Source: Flavisolibacter nicotianae (GTDB taxonomy: Bacteria; Bacteroidota; Bacteroidia; Chitinophagales; Chitinophagaceae). From it: 64,000 bases of DNA. Shown here piece by piece: positions 17,212-25,936 of this stretch. Position numbers and translations under genes: made by a program. The DNA is taken from NCBI RefSeq assembly GCF_003628535.1, contig NZ_RBCI01000003.1, positions 434,001-498,000 on the forward strand, read 5' to 3'. The notes below the pieces were generated by a model that worked only from the letters and a program-made list of their open reading frames with translations, was not told the origin of the DNA and searched no databases. Within the stretch, counting starts at the first letter, position 1, and each line of letters starts with the position of its first letter.

Positions 17212-18525
17212 ATGAAAAATTTGCCTCTGAATCCCGAATTGTTTGTCACCAACCGGAAGCGCTTTGTCGAAAAGATGAAACCCAACAGCATAGCCATCTT
17301 TGTCAGCAACGACGAAGTGCCCAGCAACGGCGATGCGCTTTACCCGTTCAAGCAAAACAGCGATCTGTACTGGCTTAGCGGCATTGCGCAGGAAGACAGC
17401 ATGGTGATCCTGTTCCCCGACAACCCGGATAAAAAATACCGCGAGGTGCTGGTACTGGTTCGTCCCAATGAACTCAAGGAAAAATGGGACGGCAAGCGGC
17501 TGCGCAAAGACGAAGCAACAGCCATCAGCGGCATCCAGACCATTCTTTGGGTAGACAGCATTGACGCCGCCCTGCAGCCCTGGATACACCTGGCCGATAC
17601 AATCTATTTGGATACGAATGAGAACGACCGCAAAGCAAGCCTTGTTCGCACAAGGGATTACCGCTTCGTGGATGAAATGAAATCGCGTTACCCCCTGCAC
17701 CAGTACGAACGGGCCGCAAGGATCATGAAGGAATTAAGAGGAGTAAAAACGGAATATGAAATCGAGGTGGTGAAAAAAGCGGTGGATATCACCCACAACG
17801 CTTTTACAAGGGTGATGCAGTTTGTGCGACCCGGCGTAATGGAATACGAGATCGAGGCCGAGATCCTGCATTCGTTTATCAGCCAGCGGGCGGATGGTCC
17901 GGCCTACAGCAGCATCATTGCCAGCGGCGACAGGGCCCGGACGCTGCATTATGTGTCCAATAGCGAGGAGTGCAAAGACGGCGAACTGGTGCTGATGGAT
18001 TTTGGCGCCTCTTACGGTGGTTATGCAGCCGACCTGACGCGGACGATTCCTGTGAACGGGAAATTCAGCCAGCGGCAAAGAGAGGTGTACAATGCCTGCC
18101 TGCATTTGCACAACTACAGCAAGTCTCTGCTGAAGCCCGGGATCACCATTGCCGAATACACAGAAAAAGTGGGAGATGAAGCCACGGTGCAGTTCATGAA
18201 ACTGGGCTTGCTGAAGGAAGACGATTTTAAAAACGAAGACCCTGACAACCGTGCCTACCGCAAATACCTCTATCACGGCATCTCGCACCACCTTGGACTG
18301 GATGTGCACGATCTCGGCACACGGACCGAACCGCTCACGGAAGGGATGCTCCTGACCGTCGAACCGGGCATTTACATCCAGGAGGAAGGCATTGGTATCC
18401 GGATCGAAAACAACGTGTGGATCACGAAGAACGGCAACGTTGATTTGTTTGAAGGCATTCCCATTACGGCAGATGAAATCGAGGCCGTAATGGCGAACAA
18501 CAAGGTGGCCGACATTGTGCTTTAA
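17212..18525 (+). CDS. pepP: M24 metallopeptidase, Xaa-Pro aminopeptidase type
   Basis: Aminopeptidase P removes N-terminal residues before proline, using two metal ions. The ATG at 17212 gives 437 residues and matches the family start (NPELFVTNRKRFVEKMK); the longer frame to 17005 runs through repeats and is not leader-like. An N-terminal AMP_N domain is followed by the pita-bread domain. Metal ligands can be seen: two Asp in LMDFGASYGGYAADLTRT (about 262 and 273), His in HHLGLDVHD (about 357), Glu in TVEPGIYI and Glu in IRIENNV. The gene is divergent from pckA and 40 nt upstream of pssA. Confidence 0.93.
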   Translation: MKNLPLNPELFVTNRKRFVEKMKPNSIAIFVSNDEVPSNGDALYPFKQNSDLYWLSGIAQEDSMVILFPDNPDKKYREVLVLVRPNELKEKWDGKRLRKDEATAISGIQTILWVDSIDAALQPWIHLADTIYLDTNENDRKASLVRTRDYRFVDEMKSRYPLHQYERAARIMKELRGVKTEYEIEVVKKAVDITHNAFTRVMQFVRPGVMEYEIEAEILHSFISQRADGPAYSSIIASGDRARTLHYVSNSEECKDGELVLMDFGASYGGYAADLTRTIPVNGKFSQRQREVYNACLHLHNYSKSLLKPGITIAEYTEKVGDEATVQFMKLGLLKEDDFKNEDPDNRAYRKYLYHGISHHLGLDVHDLGTRTEPLTEGMLLTVEPGIYIQEEGIGIRIENNVWITKNGNVDLFEGIPITADEIEAVMANNKVADIVL

Positions 18526-18565
18526 CCCAATCAACCTGACCCAAATTTTCTAACTTTCGCCTTTC

Positions 18566-19399
18566 ATGAAACAGATTCCCAATTTCTTCACCCTGCTTAA
18601 CCTGTTCTTTGGCTGTATTGCCATTGTGTTCATTTTGCAAACAGGGCAAAGCCTTGTTGTACTCAATGAGCAAACCGGTTCCTACGATCCGTTCTTTCCG
18701 GAGAAAATGGGGTGGGGGGCTTTGTTTATTTTTTTTGCAGCAGCCGTTGATTTCCTCGATGGTTTTATGGCTCGCCTGCTAAAGGCTTCCACCGACAAAG
18801 GCAAGCAGCTCGACAGCCTGAGCGATGTGGTGAGCTTTGGCGTGGCGCCGGGCATGATCTTCTATCAATTGCTCCGGTTGGGTTTTGCCAAGGAAGAAGG
18901 CGGGCTGGATGTGTCGTTTGCCTGGTTGCTACCGGCATTTGTTTTTTCCTGCGCGGTGGCCTGGCGACTGGCAAAGTTTAATGTCAGCACCAACCAGTCG
19001 GATAGTTTCAAGGGGGTGCCCTCGCCGGCGGCCGGCCTCGTAGTCGCTTCGTTCCCGCTCATCATTTGGTACGCCGATGCCAATCCCGGTAGCTGGAAGA
19101 CGCAACTGAACATCCCGCAATACCTGATCAATGTGTGGCTGCTTTATGCAATCATTGCCCTGCTTAGCTTTTTGATGGTTTGCAACCGGACGTTTATCGC
19201 CATGAAATTCAAGGATTATTCGTTCAAGAACAATGTCCTGAAATATACCCTTCTTGCTCTCTCGCTGGTTTTGCTTGTCGTGCTGCAGTGGCTGGCGATA
19301 CCGGTCATTTTTATTCTTTACCTGGTGTTTTCTTTTTTCTCCAAGACACCACCGGCCGGCGGGAAAAGCAGCGAAAAAACGGTGGATATCACCGTGTAG
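18566..19399 (+). CDS. pssA: CDP-diacylglycerol--serine O-phosphatidyltransferase
   Basis: PssA makes phosphatidylserine, the precursor of phosphatidylethanolamine, in the inner membrane. The CDP-alcohol phosphatidyltransferase signature DGx2ARx8Gx3Dx3D is complete: D65, G66, A69, R70, G79, D83 and D87. About seven hydrophobic segments fit the 277-residue family. The start follows the pepP stop by 40 nt. A weak -7-like sequence, TAACTTTC (18551-18558), lies so close to the ATG that a transcript from it would be nearly leaderless. Confidence 0.95.
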   Translation: MKQIPNFFTLLNLFFGCIAIVFILQTGQSLVVLNEQTGSYDPFFPEKMGWGALFIFFAAAVDFLDGFMARLLKASTDKGKQLDSLSDVVSFGVAPGMIFYQLLRLGFAKEEGGLDVSFAWLLPAFVFSCAVAWRLAKFNVSTNQSDSFKGVPSPAAGLVVASFPLIIWYADANPGSWKTQLNIPQYLINVWLLYAIIALLSFLMVCNRTFIAMKFKDYSFKNNVLKYTLLALSLVLLVVLQWLAIPVIFILYLVFSFFSKTPPAGGKSSEKTVDITV

Positions 19400-19440
19400 A
19401 GAAATCTTTTTTCAAAAACAGATCGTAGAGGCGCTTCACC

Positions 19441-19448
19441 TAAATTTG
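19441..19448 (+). promoter_or_regulatory. Possible purS -7 box
   Basis: TAAATTTG matches the Bacteroidota TAnnTTTG consensus exactly and lies 24 nt upstream of the purS ATG. No clear -33 TTG was found at the right distance, so the call is tentative. Confidence 0.4.
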
Positions 19449-19472
19449 CTGCGCAAACGTTAAATCACTCCA

Positions 19473-19730
19473 ATGAAATATTCAGTACAGGTGCACGTCA
19501 TGCCATTGAAAGAATTGTTAGATCCGCAAGGGAAAGCTGTTTTGGGTGGCTTGAAAAATTTGGGACTCGGTGCCGTTGAAGATGTTCGCGTGGGCAAGCA
19601 CATTTCTTTGCAGGTAGAAGCCGCCTCGGAGGCGGAAGCCAAAAGTCTGGCCGAAGAAGCAAGCAAAAAATTACTGGCCAATCCTGTGATGGAATTTTAC
19701 GAGATCACTGTCAACGCGGTCAATTCCTAA
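19473..19730 (+). CDS. purS: Phosphoribosylformylglycinamidine synthase subunit PurS
   Basis: PurS is the small structural subunit that joins PurL and PurQ in the FGAM synthase complex of purine synthesis. The 85-residue protein starts MKYSVQVHVMPLKELLDPQG and has the family pattern GLGAVEDVRVGKHI. No purL or purQ is next to it; it lies alone between pssA and rsmI. A PurS implies that this organism has a separate small PurL rather than the single large enzyme. Confidence 0.93.
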   Translation: MKYSVQVHVMPLKELLDPQGKAVLGGLKNLGLGAVEDVRVGKHISLQVEAASEAEAKSLAEEASKKLLANPVMEFYEITVNAVNS

Positions 19731-19761
19731 CACCCAGCCGGGTTCTTTTTCCTGCGCAGGC

Positions 19762-20493
19762 ATGCAACAAGACGAAATGCACGACAGTTCAACGGACAAT
19801 CTTTCGCCCCGGGGGGCAGGAGGAATCCTATATCTTGTTCCAACACCCATTGGCAATTTAAAGGACATCACGCTGCGGGCACTGGACGTGTTACAGCAAG
19901 TGGATGTGATCCTTGCCGAAGATACCCGCACCACGTCGAAGCTGCTTAACCATTACCAAATTCAAAAGCCGCTTTCGCCTTATCACCAGCACAACGAGCA
20001 CAAAATCTTACAGCACCTCGTCGACCAGTTGCTCGCCGGCAAAACGATGGCTGTCGTTACCGATGCCGGTACACCGGGTATCAGCGACCCGGCTTTTTTG
20101 TTGGTCAGAGAATGTATCCGCAACGGCGTCCGGGTGGAAAGCTTACCGGGAGCCACGGCCTTTGTACCGGCGCTGATCAACAGCGGCCTTGCCACCAACC
20201 GTTTTGCTTTTGAGGGCTTTCTTCCGTTGAAAAAAGGACGGCACACGCTCCTGACGCAACTGGCTACGGAAGAACGCACCATGATCTTTTACGAAAGCCC
20301 CATGCGACTCGTGAAAACCCTGGAAGATTTTATGCAATACTTCGGGCCCGAACGCAGGTGCTGTGTCAGCCGCGAACTCACCAAACTATTCGAAGAGAAT
20401 GCCCGTGGTTCACTCAAAGAAGTGTGCGATCATTTCCGGAAAAAAACTGTCAGGGGAGAGATCGTAATCGTGGTAGAAGGAAAAAGCGAATAG
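19762..20493 (+). CDS. rsmI: 16S rRNA (cytidine-1402 2'-O) methyltransferase
   Basis: RsmI methylates C1402 of 16S rRNA, using S-adenosylmethionine. The tetrapyrrole-methylase fold motifs are clear: LYLVPTPIGNLKDITLRAL, LAEDTRTTSKLLNHY and VTDAGTPGISDPAFLLV. The normal family start would be near ILYLVP, but no ATG, GTG or TTG exists there. The usable starts are ATG 19762 or 19777, which add about 18-23 residues. This N-terminal addition is partly encoded by a GC-rich palindrome (SPRGAGG); leuB in this window has a similar one. Confidence 0.96.
   Translation: MQQDEMHDSSTDNLSPRGAGGILYLVPTPIGNLKDITLRALDVLQQVDVILAEDTRTTSKLLNHYQIQKPLSPYHQHNEHKILQHLVDQLLAGKTMAVVTDAGTPGISDPAFLLVRECIRNGVRVESLPGATAFVPALINSGLATNRFAFEGFLPLKKGRHTLLTQLATEERTMIFYESPMRLVKTLEDFMQYFGPERRCCVSRELTKLFEENARGSLKEVCDHFRKKTVRGEIVIVVEGKSE
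19806..19823. repeat. GC-rich palindrome encoding the RsmI N-terminus
   Basis: GCCCCGGGGGGC and the following AGGAGG resemble the TCCCC-n-GGGG repeats at 42163-42183, 43339-43362 and 49645-49670. Here it lies in frame at the start of rsmI and is read as Ser-Pro-Arg-Gly-Ala-Gly-Gly. Confidence 0.45.
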
Positions 20494-20575
20494 GAAATAT
20501 GCAATAAGAAAAAGGCAAATCAGGATCATTTGTCCATTGTCCTTTGCCGATTGTCGATTGCTCTCCGCCTATTGC
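20491..20575 (+). repeat. Heptad inverted repeat between rsmI and the FadN-type gene
   Basis: The left arm (20491-20525) contains units such as AATATGC and AAAAGGC. The right arm (20529-20575) is one of the clearest heptad series in the window, with CATTGTC and GATTGTC repeated every seven bases. The arms are imperfectly complementary and start at the rsmI stop codon, so the structure could define the 3' end of the rsmI transcript. Confidence 0.75.
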
Positions 20576-20636
20576 TTTTTTGCGCATTAATTCCCTATCT
20601 TCATGCTTATAGTTGTTTAACTAACTATTCTTCGCT

Positions 20637-23018
20637 ATGAGCAAACGTGTCATCAAAAAGGTTGCAGTTTTAGGAAGCGGCGTTATGGGTTCCCGCATTG
20701 CCTGTCACTTTGCAGGCATTGGCTTGCAGGTCTTGCTGCTGGACATTGTTCCGGCCGAAGCAAAAGAGAGTGGAGACAAAGCCGCACGCAATAAAATTGT
20801 CAACAGTTCGCTGGAAGCGGCAATGAAAAGCAATCCCTCGCCAGTTTACACCAGGGATGTGGTCAAGCGCATCACCACCGGCAATTTTGATGATCATTTA
20901 AAAGACATAGCCACCTGCGACTGGGTGATAGAAGTGGTGGTGGAGCGCCTCGACATCAAGCAGGCGTTGTACGAAAAAGTGGAGCAGTTCCGCAAAAAGG
21001 GAACGCTGATCACGACCAACACGTCGGGCATCCCGATCCACCTGCTCTTGCAGGGGAGGAGCGACGATTTTAAAAAGCATTTTTGCGGCACGCATTTCTT
21101 CAACCCGCCGCGCTACCTGCGGCTGCTGGAGATCATCCCTTCTCCCGACACGGACAAGGAGGTCATTGACTTTCTGCTGCACTACGGTGATTTGTATCTT
21201 GGCAAGACCACTGTCCTCGCCAAGGACACGCCGGCCTTTATTGCCAACCGCATCGGGGTGTTTGGCATCATGGCCATCTTCCAGTTGGTGGAAAAAATGG
21301 GCCTGACGATCGATGAAGTGGATGCTCTTACCGGTCCCCTTATCGGCCGGCCCAAATCAGCAACCTTCCGCACGGCCGATGTGGTGGGCATCGATACCCT
21401 CGTAAAGGTGGCCAACGGTGTGGCGGAAAATTGTCCCGATGATGAGCAGAAAGCCATTTTCCAAATACCCTCCTGGCTGAACAAGGTCGTTGAAAACAAC
21501 TGGCTGGGAGATAAGACAGGACAGGGTTTTTTTGCGAAAAGAAAAGGAGAAAAAGGCGAAAAAGAAATTTATACGCTTGACCTGCAAACGCTGGAATACA
21601 AGCCAAGGCAAAAACCAAAGTTCGCTTCCGTTGATGCCGCCAAAGCCGTTGATGACCTGAGGCAGCGGTTGAAAATGCTGGTGGCCGGACAGGACAGGGC
21701 CGGTGAGTTTTTTCGTCATTTTCATTACGGCCTGTTCTCTTACATCTCGCACCGTATACCGGAAATCAGCGATGAAGTGTACCGCATCGACGACGCTATG
21801 AAAGCCGGCTTTGGCTGGGAGATCGGTGCCTTCGAAAGCTGGGATGTGCTGGGCGTGGAACGAACCGCGAAGGCCATGAAAGAAGCCGGTTACAGCGTGG
21901 CGCCCTGGGTGGATGAAATGCTGGCAGCCGGTCACAAGACCTTTTACAAAGTGGAAGGTGGCAAGCCCCTGGTTTACGATCCTGTTTCGAAAACCTACAA
22001 GAACATCCCGGGTACCGGAGAATTCATTGTTCTTTCCAACTACACCGACAAACTCGTCTGGAAGAATAGCAGCAGCCGTGTGTACGACATTGGTGACGGG
22101 GTGCTGGGACTTCAATGGAACACCAAGATGAACACCTTGGGCGGCGATGTGCTGAGCGGCATCAGCAAAGCCATCGAACTGGCGGAAAAAGATTACAAGG
22201 GACTCGTGATTGCCAACGACGGGGCCAACTTCAGTGCGGGTGCCAACGTGGGGATGATCTTTATGTTTGCCATTGAGCAGGAGTGGGACGAACTGGACAT
22301 GGCCATTCGTTTGTTTCAAAATACTATGATGCGTTGCCGTTATTCTTCCGTACCGGTGGTGGTGGCACCACACGGCCTGGCACTGGGCGGCGCCTGCGAA
22401 ATGAGCCTGCACAGCGACAAGGTTTGCGCCGCCGCAGAAACCTACACGGGCCTCGTAGAATTAGGTGTCGGCCTAATTCCCGGCGGCGGCGGTACAAAAG
22501 AATTTGTGCTGCGAGCTTCCGACGAAATGCACGAAGATGAACCGGAAACCATCACATTGAAAAATCGCTTTCTGACAATTGCGACGGCGAAAGTCGCCAC
22601 ATCTGCACACGAGGCTTTCCAGTTGGGTATTTATCGAAAGGGGCTGGATGAAGTGGTGATGAACCAGGATCGTCGTGTACGGGAAGCAAAGAAGTCGGTG
22701 ATTGAATTGGCTGACAGCGGTTACGTAATGCCGGTACAACGAAAAGATGTCAGGGCACTGGGCCGCGGAGCCCTGGGCGCTCTGCTTGCCGGGATCAACG
22801 GGATGGAAAAGGCCAACTATGCAACCGAGCACGATGCGTTGGTTGCCCGGAAACTGGCTTACGTGATGTGCGGCGGGGATTTGAGCGAAGCAACCCTCGT
22901 GAGTGAGCAATACCTTCTGGATTTGGAAAGAGAGGCTTTCCTTTCGCTTTGCGGCGAACGGAAGACCCTCGAGCGGATCCAAAGCGTGTTGAAGGGCGGT
23001 AAGCCGGTTCGCAATTAG
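20637..23018 (+). CDS. fadN: 3-hydroxyacyl-CoA dehydrogenase / enoyl-CoA hydratase, FadN type
   Basis: This 793-residue protein fuses the two middle activities of fatty-acid beta-oxidation. The dehydrogenase comes first: VLGSGVMGSRIACHFAGIG (about 12-30) binds NAD and THFFNPPRYLRLLEIIP carries the catalytic His. The hydratase domain follows from about residue 470, with NDGANFSAGANVGMIF for the oxyanion hole and VELGVGLIPGGGGTKEF with the catalytic Glu. This order is that of Bacillus FadN and the reverse of FadB. No thiolase or acyl-CoA dehydrogenase lies next to it, unlike the usual fadNAE operon. Confidence 0.93.
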   Translation: MSKRVIKKVAVLGSGVMGSRIACHFAGIGLQVLLLDIVPAEAKESGDKAARNKIVNSSLEAAMKSNPSPVYTRDVVKRITTGNFDDHLKDIATCDWVIEVVVERLDIKQALYEKVEQFRKKGTLITTNTSGIPIHLLLQGRSDDFKKHFCGTHFFNPPRYLRLLEIIPSPDTDKEVIDFLLHYGDLYLGKTTVLAKDTPAFIANRIGVFGIMAIFQLVEKMGLTIDEVDALTGPLIGRPKSATFRTADVVGIDTLVKVANGVAENCPDDEQKAIFQIPSWLNKVVENNWLGDKTGQGFFAKRKGEKGEKEIYTLDLQTLEYKPRQKPKFASVDAAKAVDDLRQRLKMLVAGQDRAGEFFRHFHYGLFSYISHRIPEISDEVYRIDDAMKAGFGWEIGAFESWDVLGVERTAKAMKEAGYSVAPWVDEMLAAGHKTFYKVEGGKPLVYDPVSKTYKNIPGTGEFIVLSNYTDKLVWKNSSSRVYDIGDGVLGLQWNTKMNTLGGDVLSGISKAIELAEKDYKGLVIANDGANFSAGANVGMIFMFAIEQEWDELDMAIRLFQNTMMRCRYSSVPVVVAPHGLALGGACEMSLHSDKVCAAAETYTGLVELGVGLIPGGGGTKEFVLRASDEMHEDEPETITLKNRFLTIATAKVATSAHEAFQLGIYRKGLDEVVMNQDRRVREAKKSVIELADSGYVMPVQRKDVRALGRGALGALLAGINGMEKANYATEHDALVARKLAYVMCGGDLSEATLVSEQYLLDLEREAFLSLCGERKTLERIQSVLKGGKPVRN

Positions 23019-23134
23019 CAGGAATAAATCCGCTGCTCTAATTTTTACAACAATCCATTTCTTACCGTCTAAAAAACTAGCCTGGCCGCCTGTTTTGATT
23101 TCTGGAGCTAACCTGCTTTTTAAAACGCAATACA

Positions 23135-23824
23135 ATGGGTGAAGCGGAACTGATCTCGGGGAAAAAGGTGCTTGCGCTTTCGTCTCATATCATCACGTAC
23201 GGCAATGCAGCCGATGCATCGCTGACGGAACAGATGCGTGATGAGATCGAAACGCTTTGGAACGAACCCCGCGCCACCGTGATGGTATACGGTCAGCTCT
23301 GCCTCGTCCAATTCCGGATCACGGCGCAATTGCGGCTTGATATCACGGAGATGGAAGTATTGCAGAACACAGATCCCCGGAACAACTATTTCCGCATCGA
23401 GGATTTTGCCCACGGCAATATTTCTTTCGTGGACGGACTGGGATGCAACACCGGTTATTTTCTGGTTGAAAATTTATACAAAGGTTCCACCACGGCTGCC
23501 CACGAATACGGGCATACGATAGGGCTGGATCATCCCAAAATCTTAGATATCCGCGGAAAAGGTGTACCCGGAATTATGTACCCGCGGGGTACGCTGGTGG
23601 ATCCGCAGTACCAGTACGATCCTTCAAAGCCGGCCGGCGTTACCGGTGGCACCATGCATCCCATGCACCGCAGGGTCAGGCAGGAAGACATCGCCGGTTT
23701 GAATCTGCACCGGCTTTCTTTTACAAATGCACGGGCGGTTGTAGGAGAGTTTACCAATGTGTTTCACTGGAGTCACGGGGAAGGAGGAACAACCGGCTTT
23801 TTTTCGCCGCCCCTTTTGGGCTGA
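23135..23824 (+). CDS. Metzincin-like zinc metallopeptidase, no signal peptide
   Basis: The 229-residue protein has the full metzincin signature HEYGHTIGLDH (residues 123-133, HExxHxxGxxH), with three His ligands and the catalytic Glu. A Met-turn follows at PGIMYPRG (Met148). Otherwise it is not recognised; the N-terminal 120 residues contain mixed strand-like segments. There is no signal peptide and no membrane segment, which is odd for a metzincin because these are normally secreted. It follows the FadN-type gene by 116 nt on the same strand and converges on the epimerase gene. Substrate is unknown. Confidence 0.75.
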   Translation: MGEAELISGKKVLALSSHIITYGNAADASLTEQMRDEIETLWNEPRATVMVYGQLCLVQFRITAQLRLDITEMEVLQNTDPRNNYFRIEDFAHGNISFVDGLGCNTGYFLVENLYKGSTTAAHEYGHTIGLDHPKILDIRGKGVPGIMYPRGTLVDPQYQYDPSKPAGVTGGTMHPMHRRVRQEDIAGLNLHRLSFTNARAVVGEFTNVFHWSHGEGGTTGFFSPPLLG

Positions 23825-23935
23825 TCGCGGGTTAGCTGCGAAACCAACCGCGACTTCAATGCGACAATCGTCCCCACCGCCATCGGTCGTCCCTCAACTG
23901 TCGGCTGAAATCCCTTATGTAAAAACACTTCGGGA

Positions 23936-24862
23936 TTAGTCTTCTTTGTGCGTAAGCGCTGCAACTGCTTTGTCGATGGTGGGGTAGAGGAAGGTGAAAC
24001 CGTTTGCTTCGGCCTTAATTGCGCTGACGGTTGTGCTTTTTAATACTTCCGTACTCATCTCGCCCAACATTGCTTTCAAGACAAAGGAAGGCACGTGAAA
24101 CGGGATAGAAAACCTGCCGCGTTGCCTGGCTATTTCCGTTACCAGGGCTTTGTTGGAAACAGGATTTGGCGCCACGGCATTGTAAACGCCCTGCCACTGG
24201 TTAGCCTCAATGGCGGTTGTAAAAAGCCGTGCGAGGTCATTGATGTGAATCCAGCTGACAACCTGGTTGCCTTTACCTAAAATGGCGGCCGCACCCAGCT
24301 GTACCGGTTTTTTGAATTCCACGTAAGCGCCACCTTCATTGCTCAACACAATGCCGAGCCGGAAAATAACGAGACGTTTTCCAAGGGTGGTAACCGGGCT
24401 GATGGCATCCTCCCATAGCTTGCAGGTTCTGCCCAAAAATCCTTGGTCCGGCGGATCGGTTTCCACGAAGGGCCGTGGGTTGGGGATGCGGGGATCTTCG
24501 CCATACCAGCCCTGGGCCGAAGCACTGATGACTGCCTTGACGTTGTTGGGCAAATTGTGCAGGGATTTTACCAGCAACTCACCACTCTTTACCCGGCTGT
24601 CGACAATTTCTTTTTTCCGTTTTTCGGTCCAGCGTCCGCCGGCAACGTTGGCACCGGCCAGGTGCACGATGTAGTCGGCTTCACGAATGGCTGTGGGATC
24701 GATCGTGCCCTTTTCAATATCCCACTCTTTGTAGACCACCCGTCCTGCCGCAGGCCTTGCCTTGCGGGTAAGGACAAAGATGGTGTGCCCTTTTGCGAGC
24801 AGTTTCTTTGTAAGAGCCGAGCCCACCAACCCGGTGCCGCCGGTAATTGTAATCGTTGCCAT
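23936..24862 (-). CDS. NAD(P)-dependent epimerase, TIGR01777 (YfcH/SDR39U1) type
   Basis: The protein is an extended short-chain dehydrogenase of the TIGR01777 family. The start at 24862 gives 308 residues beginning MATITITGGTGLVGSAL, with the nucleotide-binding GGTGLVG at 8-14; the frame upstream of it is not conserved. Other family features are ADYIVHLAGANVAGGRWTEKRKKEI, SASAQGWYG and the C-terminal DUF1731-like end with LGEMSTEVLKSTTVSAIKA. The true substrate of this family is not established. It is convergent with the metzincin gene and divergent from the ABC transporter. Confidence 0.92.
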   Translation of the reverse strand: MATITITGGTGLVGSALTKKLLAKGHTIFVLTRKARPAAGRVVYKEWDIEKGTIDPTAIREADYIVHLAGANVAGGRWTEKRKKEIVDSRVKSGELLVKSLHNLPNNVKAVISASAQGWYGEDPRIPNPRPFVETDPPDQGFLGRTCKLWEDAISPVTTLGKRLVIFRLGIVLSNEGGAYVEFKKPVQLGAAAILGKGNQVVSWIHINDLARLFTTAIEANQWQGVYNAVAPNPVSNKALVTEIARQRGRFSIPFHVPSFVLKAMLGEMSTEVLKSTTVSAIKAEANGFTFLYPTIDKAVAALTHKED

Positions 24863-24997
24863 ATTCTTTTCTACAATCAAAGATGCAATTTGTTTGGTCG
24901 CGACAAAACGGGAAAATATACCTGCAAACAAACCATTCGTGGAAAACTTGATGGAAATGTGCGGGAAGAACTATCTTCCAAAAAAACTACCTACCAG

Positions 24998-25912
24998 ATG
25001 ACTGCTGTTTTATCGGTAAAAAGTCTCACCAAATTTTACGGTTCTATCCAGGCCCTGAAAAATGTTTCGTTCGATGTGCCGAAGGGAAGTGTGTTTGGTA
25101 TTCTCGGGCCAAATGGTTCGGGAAAGACAACGCTTCTCGGCATCGTGATGGATGTGCTGAAACCGTCGTCCGGCACGTTTGAATTTTTTGGGAAAAATCC
25201 GGATGCGGAGACACGGCGGCACATGGGCACCCTGCTCGAAACTCCCAATTTTTACCATTACCTCTCGGGCGAACAAAACTTGCGCATTGCCGCCGAGATC
25301 AAGCAGCGTGGTGAAGAACAGATCGATGACGTGTTGAAGAAAGTCAATCTTTACCAGCGGCGCAAAAGCAAGTTCAGCACCTATTCGCTGGGAATGAAGC
25401 AAAGGCTGGCCATTGCATCCAGTTTGCTGGGGAATCCCGACGTGCTGGTATTTGACGAGCCGACCAACGGCCTTGACCCGGTAGGAATTGCTGAGATCAG
25501 GGACCTGATTCGCCAGCTGGCTGCAGAAGGCAAAACGATCATCATGGCCAGCCACATCCTCGATGAAGTGGAAAAGGTATGTACACACGTGGCCATTATC
25601 CAGAAAGGGGACCTGAAAACGGTGGGCACTGTGGCCGACGTTCTTTCGTACCACGCCGATGAAACACTATCCACCGAGATCAGTTCCGACAACAACGAAC
25701 AACTCCTTGTTGTTGTGCGAACCCTTCCCGGCGTGATCACGGCCTTCGCGGAAGAAGGGCACGTAAGAGTGGTCAGCGAAAAATCGTTTACGGCCAAAGA
25801 CCTGAACCGGCTTTGCTTTGAAAACGGGATAGTACTGAACCGCCTGGTGCAGCAGCGCAAATCACTTGAAACAACCTTCCTCGAAATCACCGGGAAAGTA
25901 AGCGAACAATAA
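24998..25912 (+). CDS. ABC transporter ATP-binding protein
   Basis: The start at 24998 gives 304 residues; the much longer frame to 24443 is antisense to the epimerase and is not part of the gene. Motifs are complete: Walker A GPNGSGKTT (37-45), signature YSLGMKQRLAIA (about 129), Walker B VLVFDEPTNGLDP and the switch His in MASHILDEVEKV. The C-terminal region of about 85 residues is typical of DrrA/CcmA-like ABC-2 exporters. It is followed after 24 nt by its membrane partner. The substrate cannot be told; antibiotic, lipid or peptide export are all possible. Confidence 0.93.
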   Translation: MTAVLSVKSLTKFYGSIQALKNVSFDVPKGSVFGILGPNGSGKTTLLGIVMDVLKPSSGTFEFFGKNPDAETRRHMGTLLETPNFYHYLSGEQNLRIAAEIKQRGEEQIDDVLKKVNLYQRRKSKFSTYSLGMKQRLAIASSLLGNPDVLVFDEPTNGLDPVGIAEIRDLIRQLAAEGKTIIMASHILDEVEKVCTHVAIIQKGDLKTVGTVADVLSYHADETLSTEISSDNNEQLLVVVRTLPGVITAFAEEGHVRVVSEKSFTAKDLNRLCFENGIVLNRLVQQRKSLETTFLEITGKVSEQ

Positions 25913-25936
25913 TCTAAACCTTACAAACGAATCACG

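Noticed and set aside
21357-22412. 351-residue minus-strand ORF
   Set aside because: It is antisense to the FadN-type gene; the composition rich in His, Phe and Gly is typical of a shadow frame.
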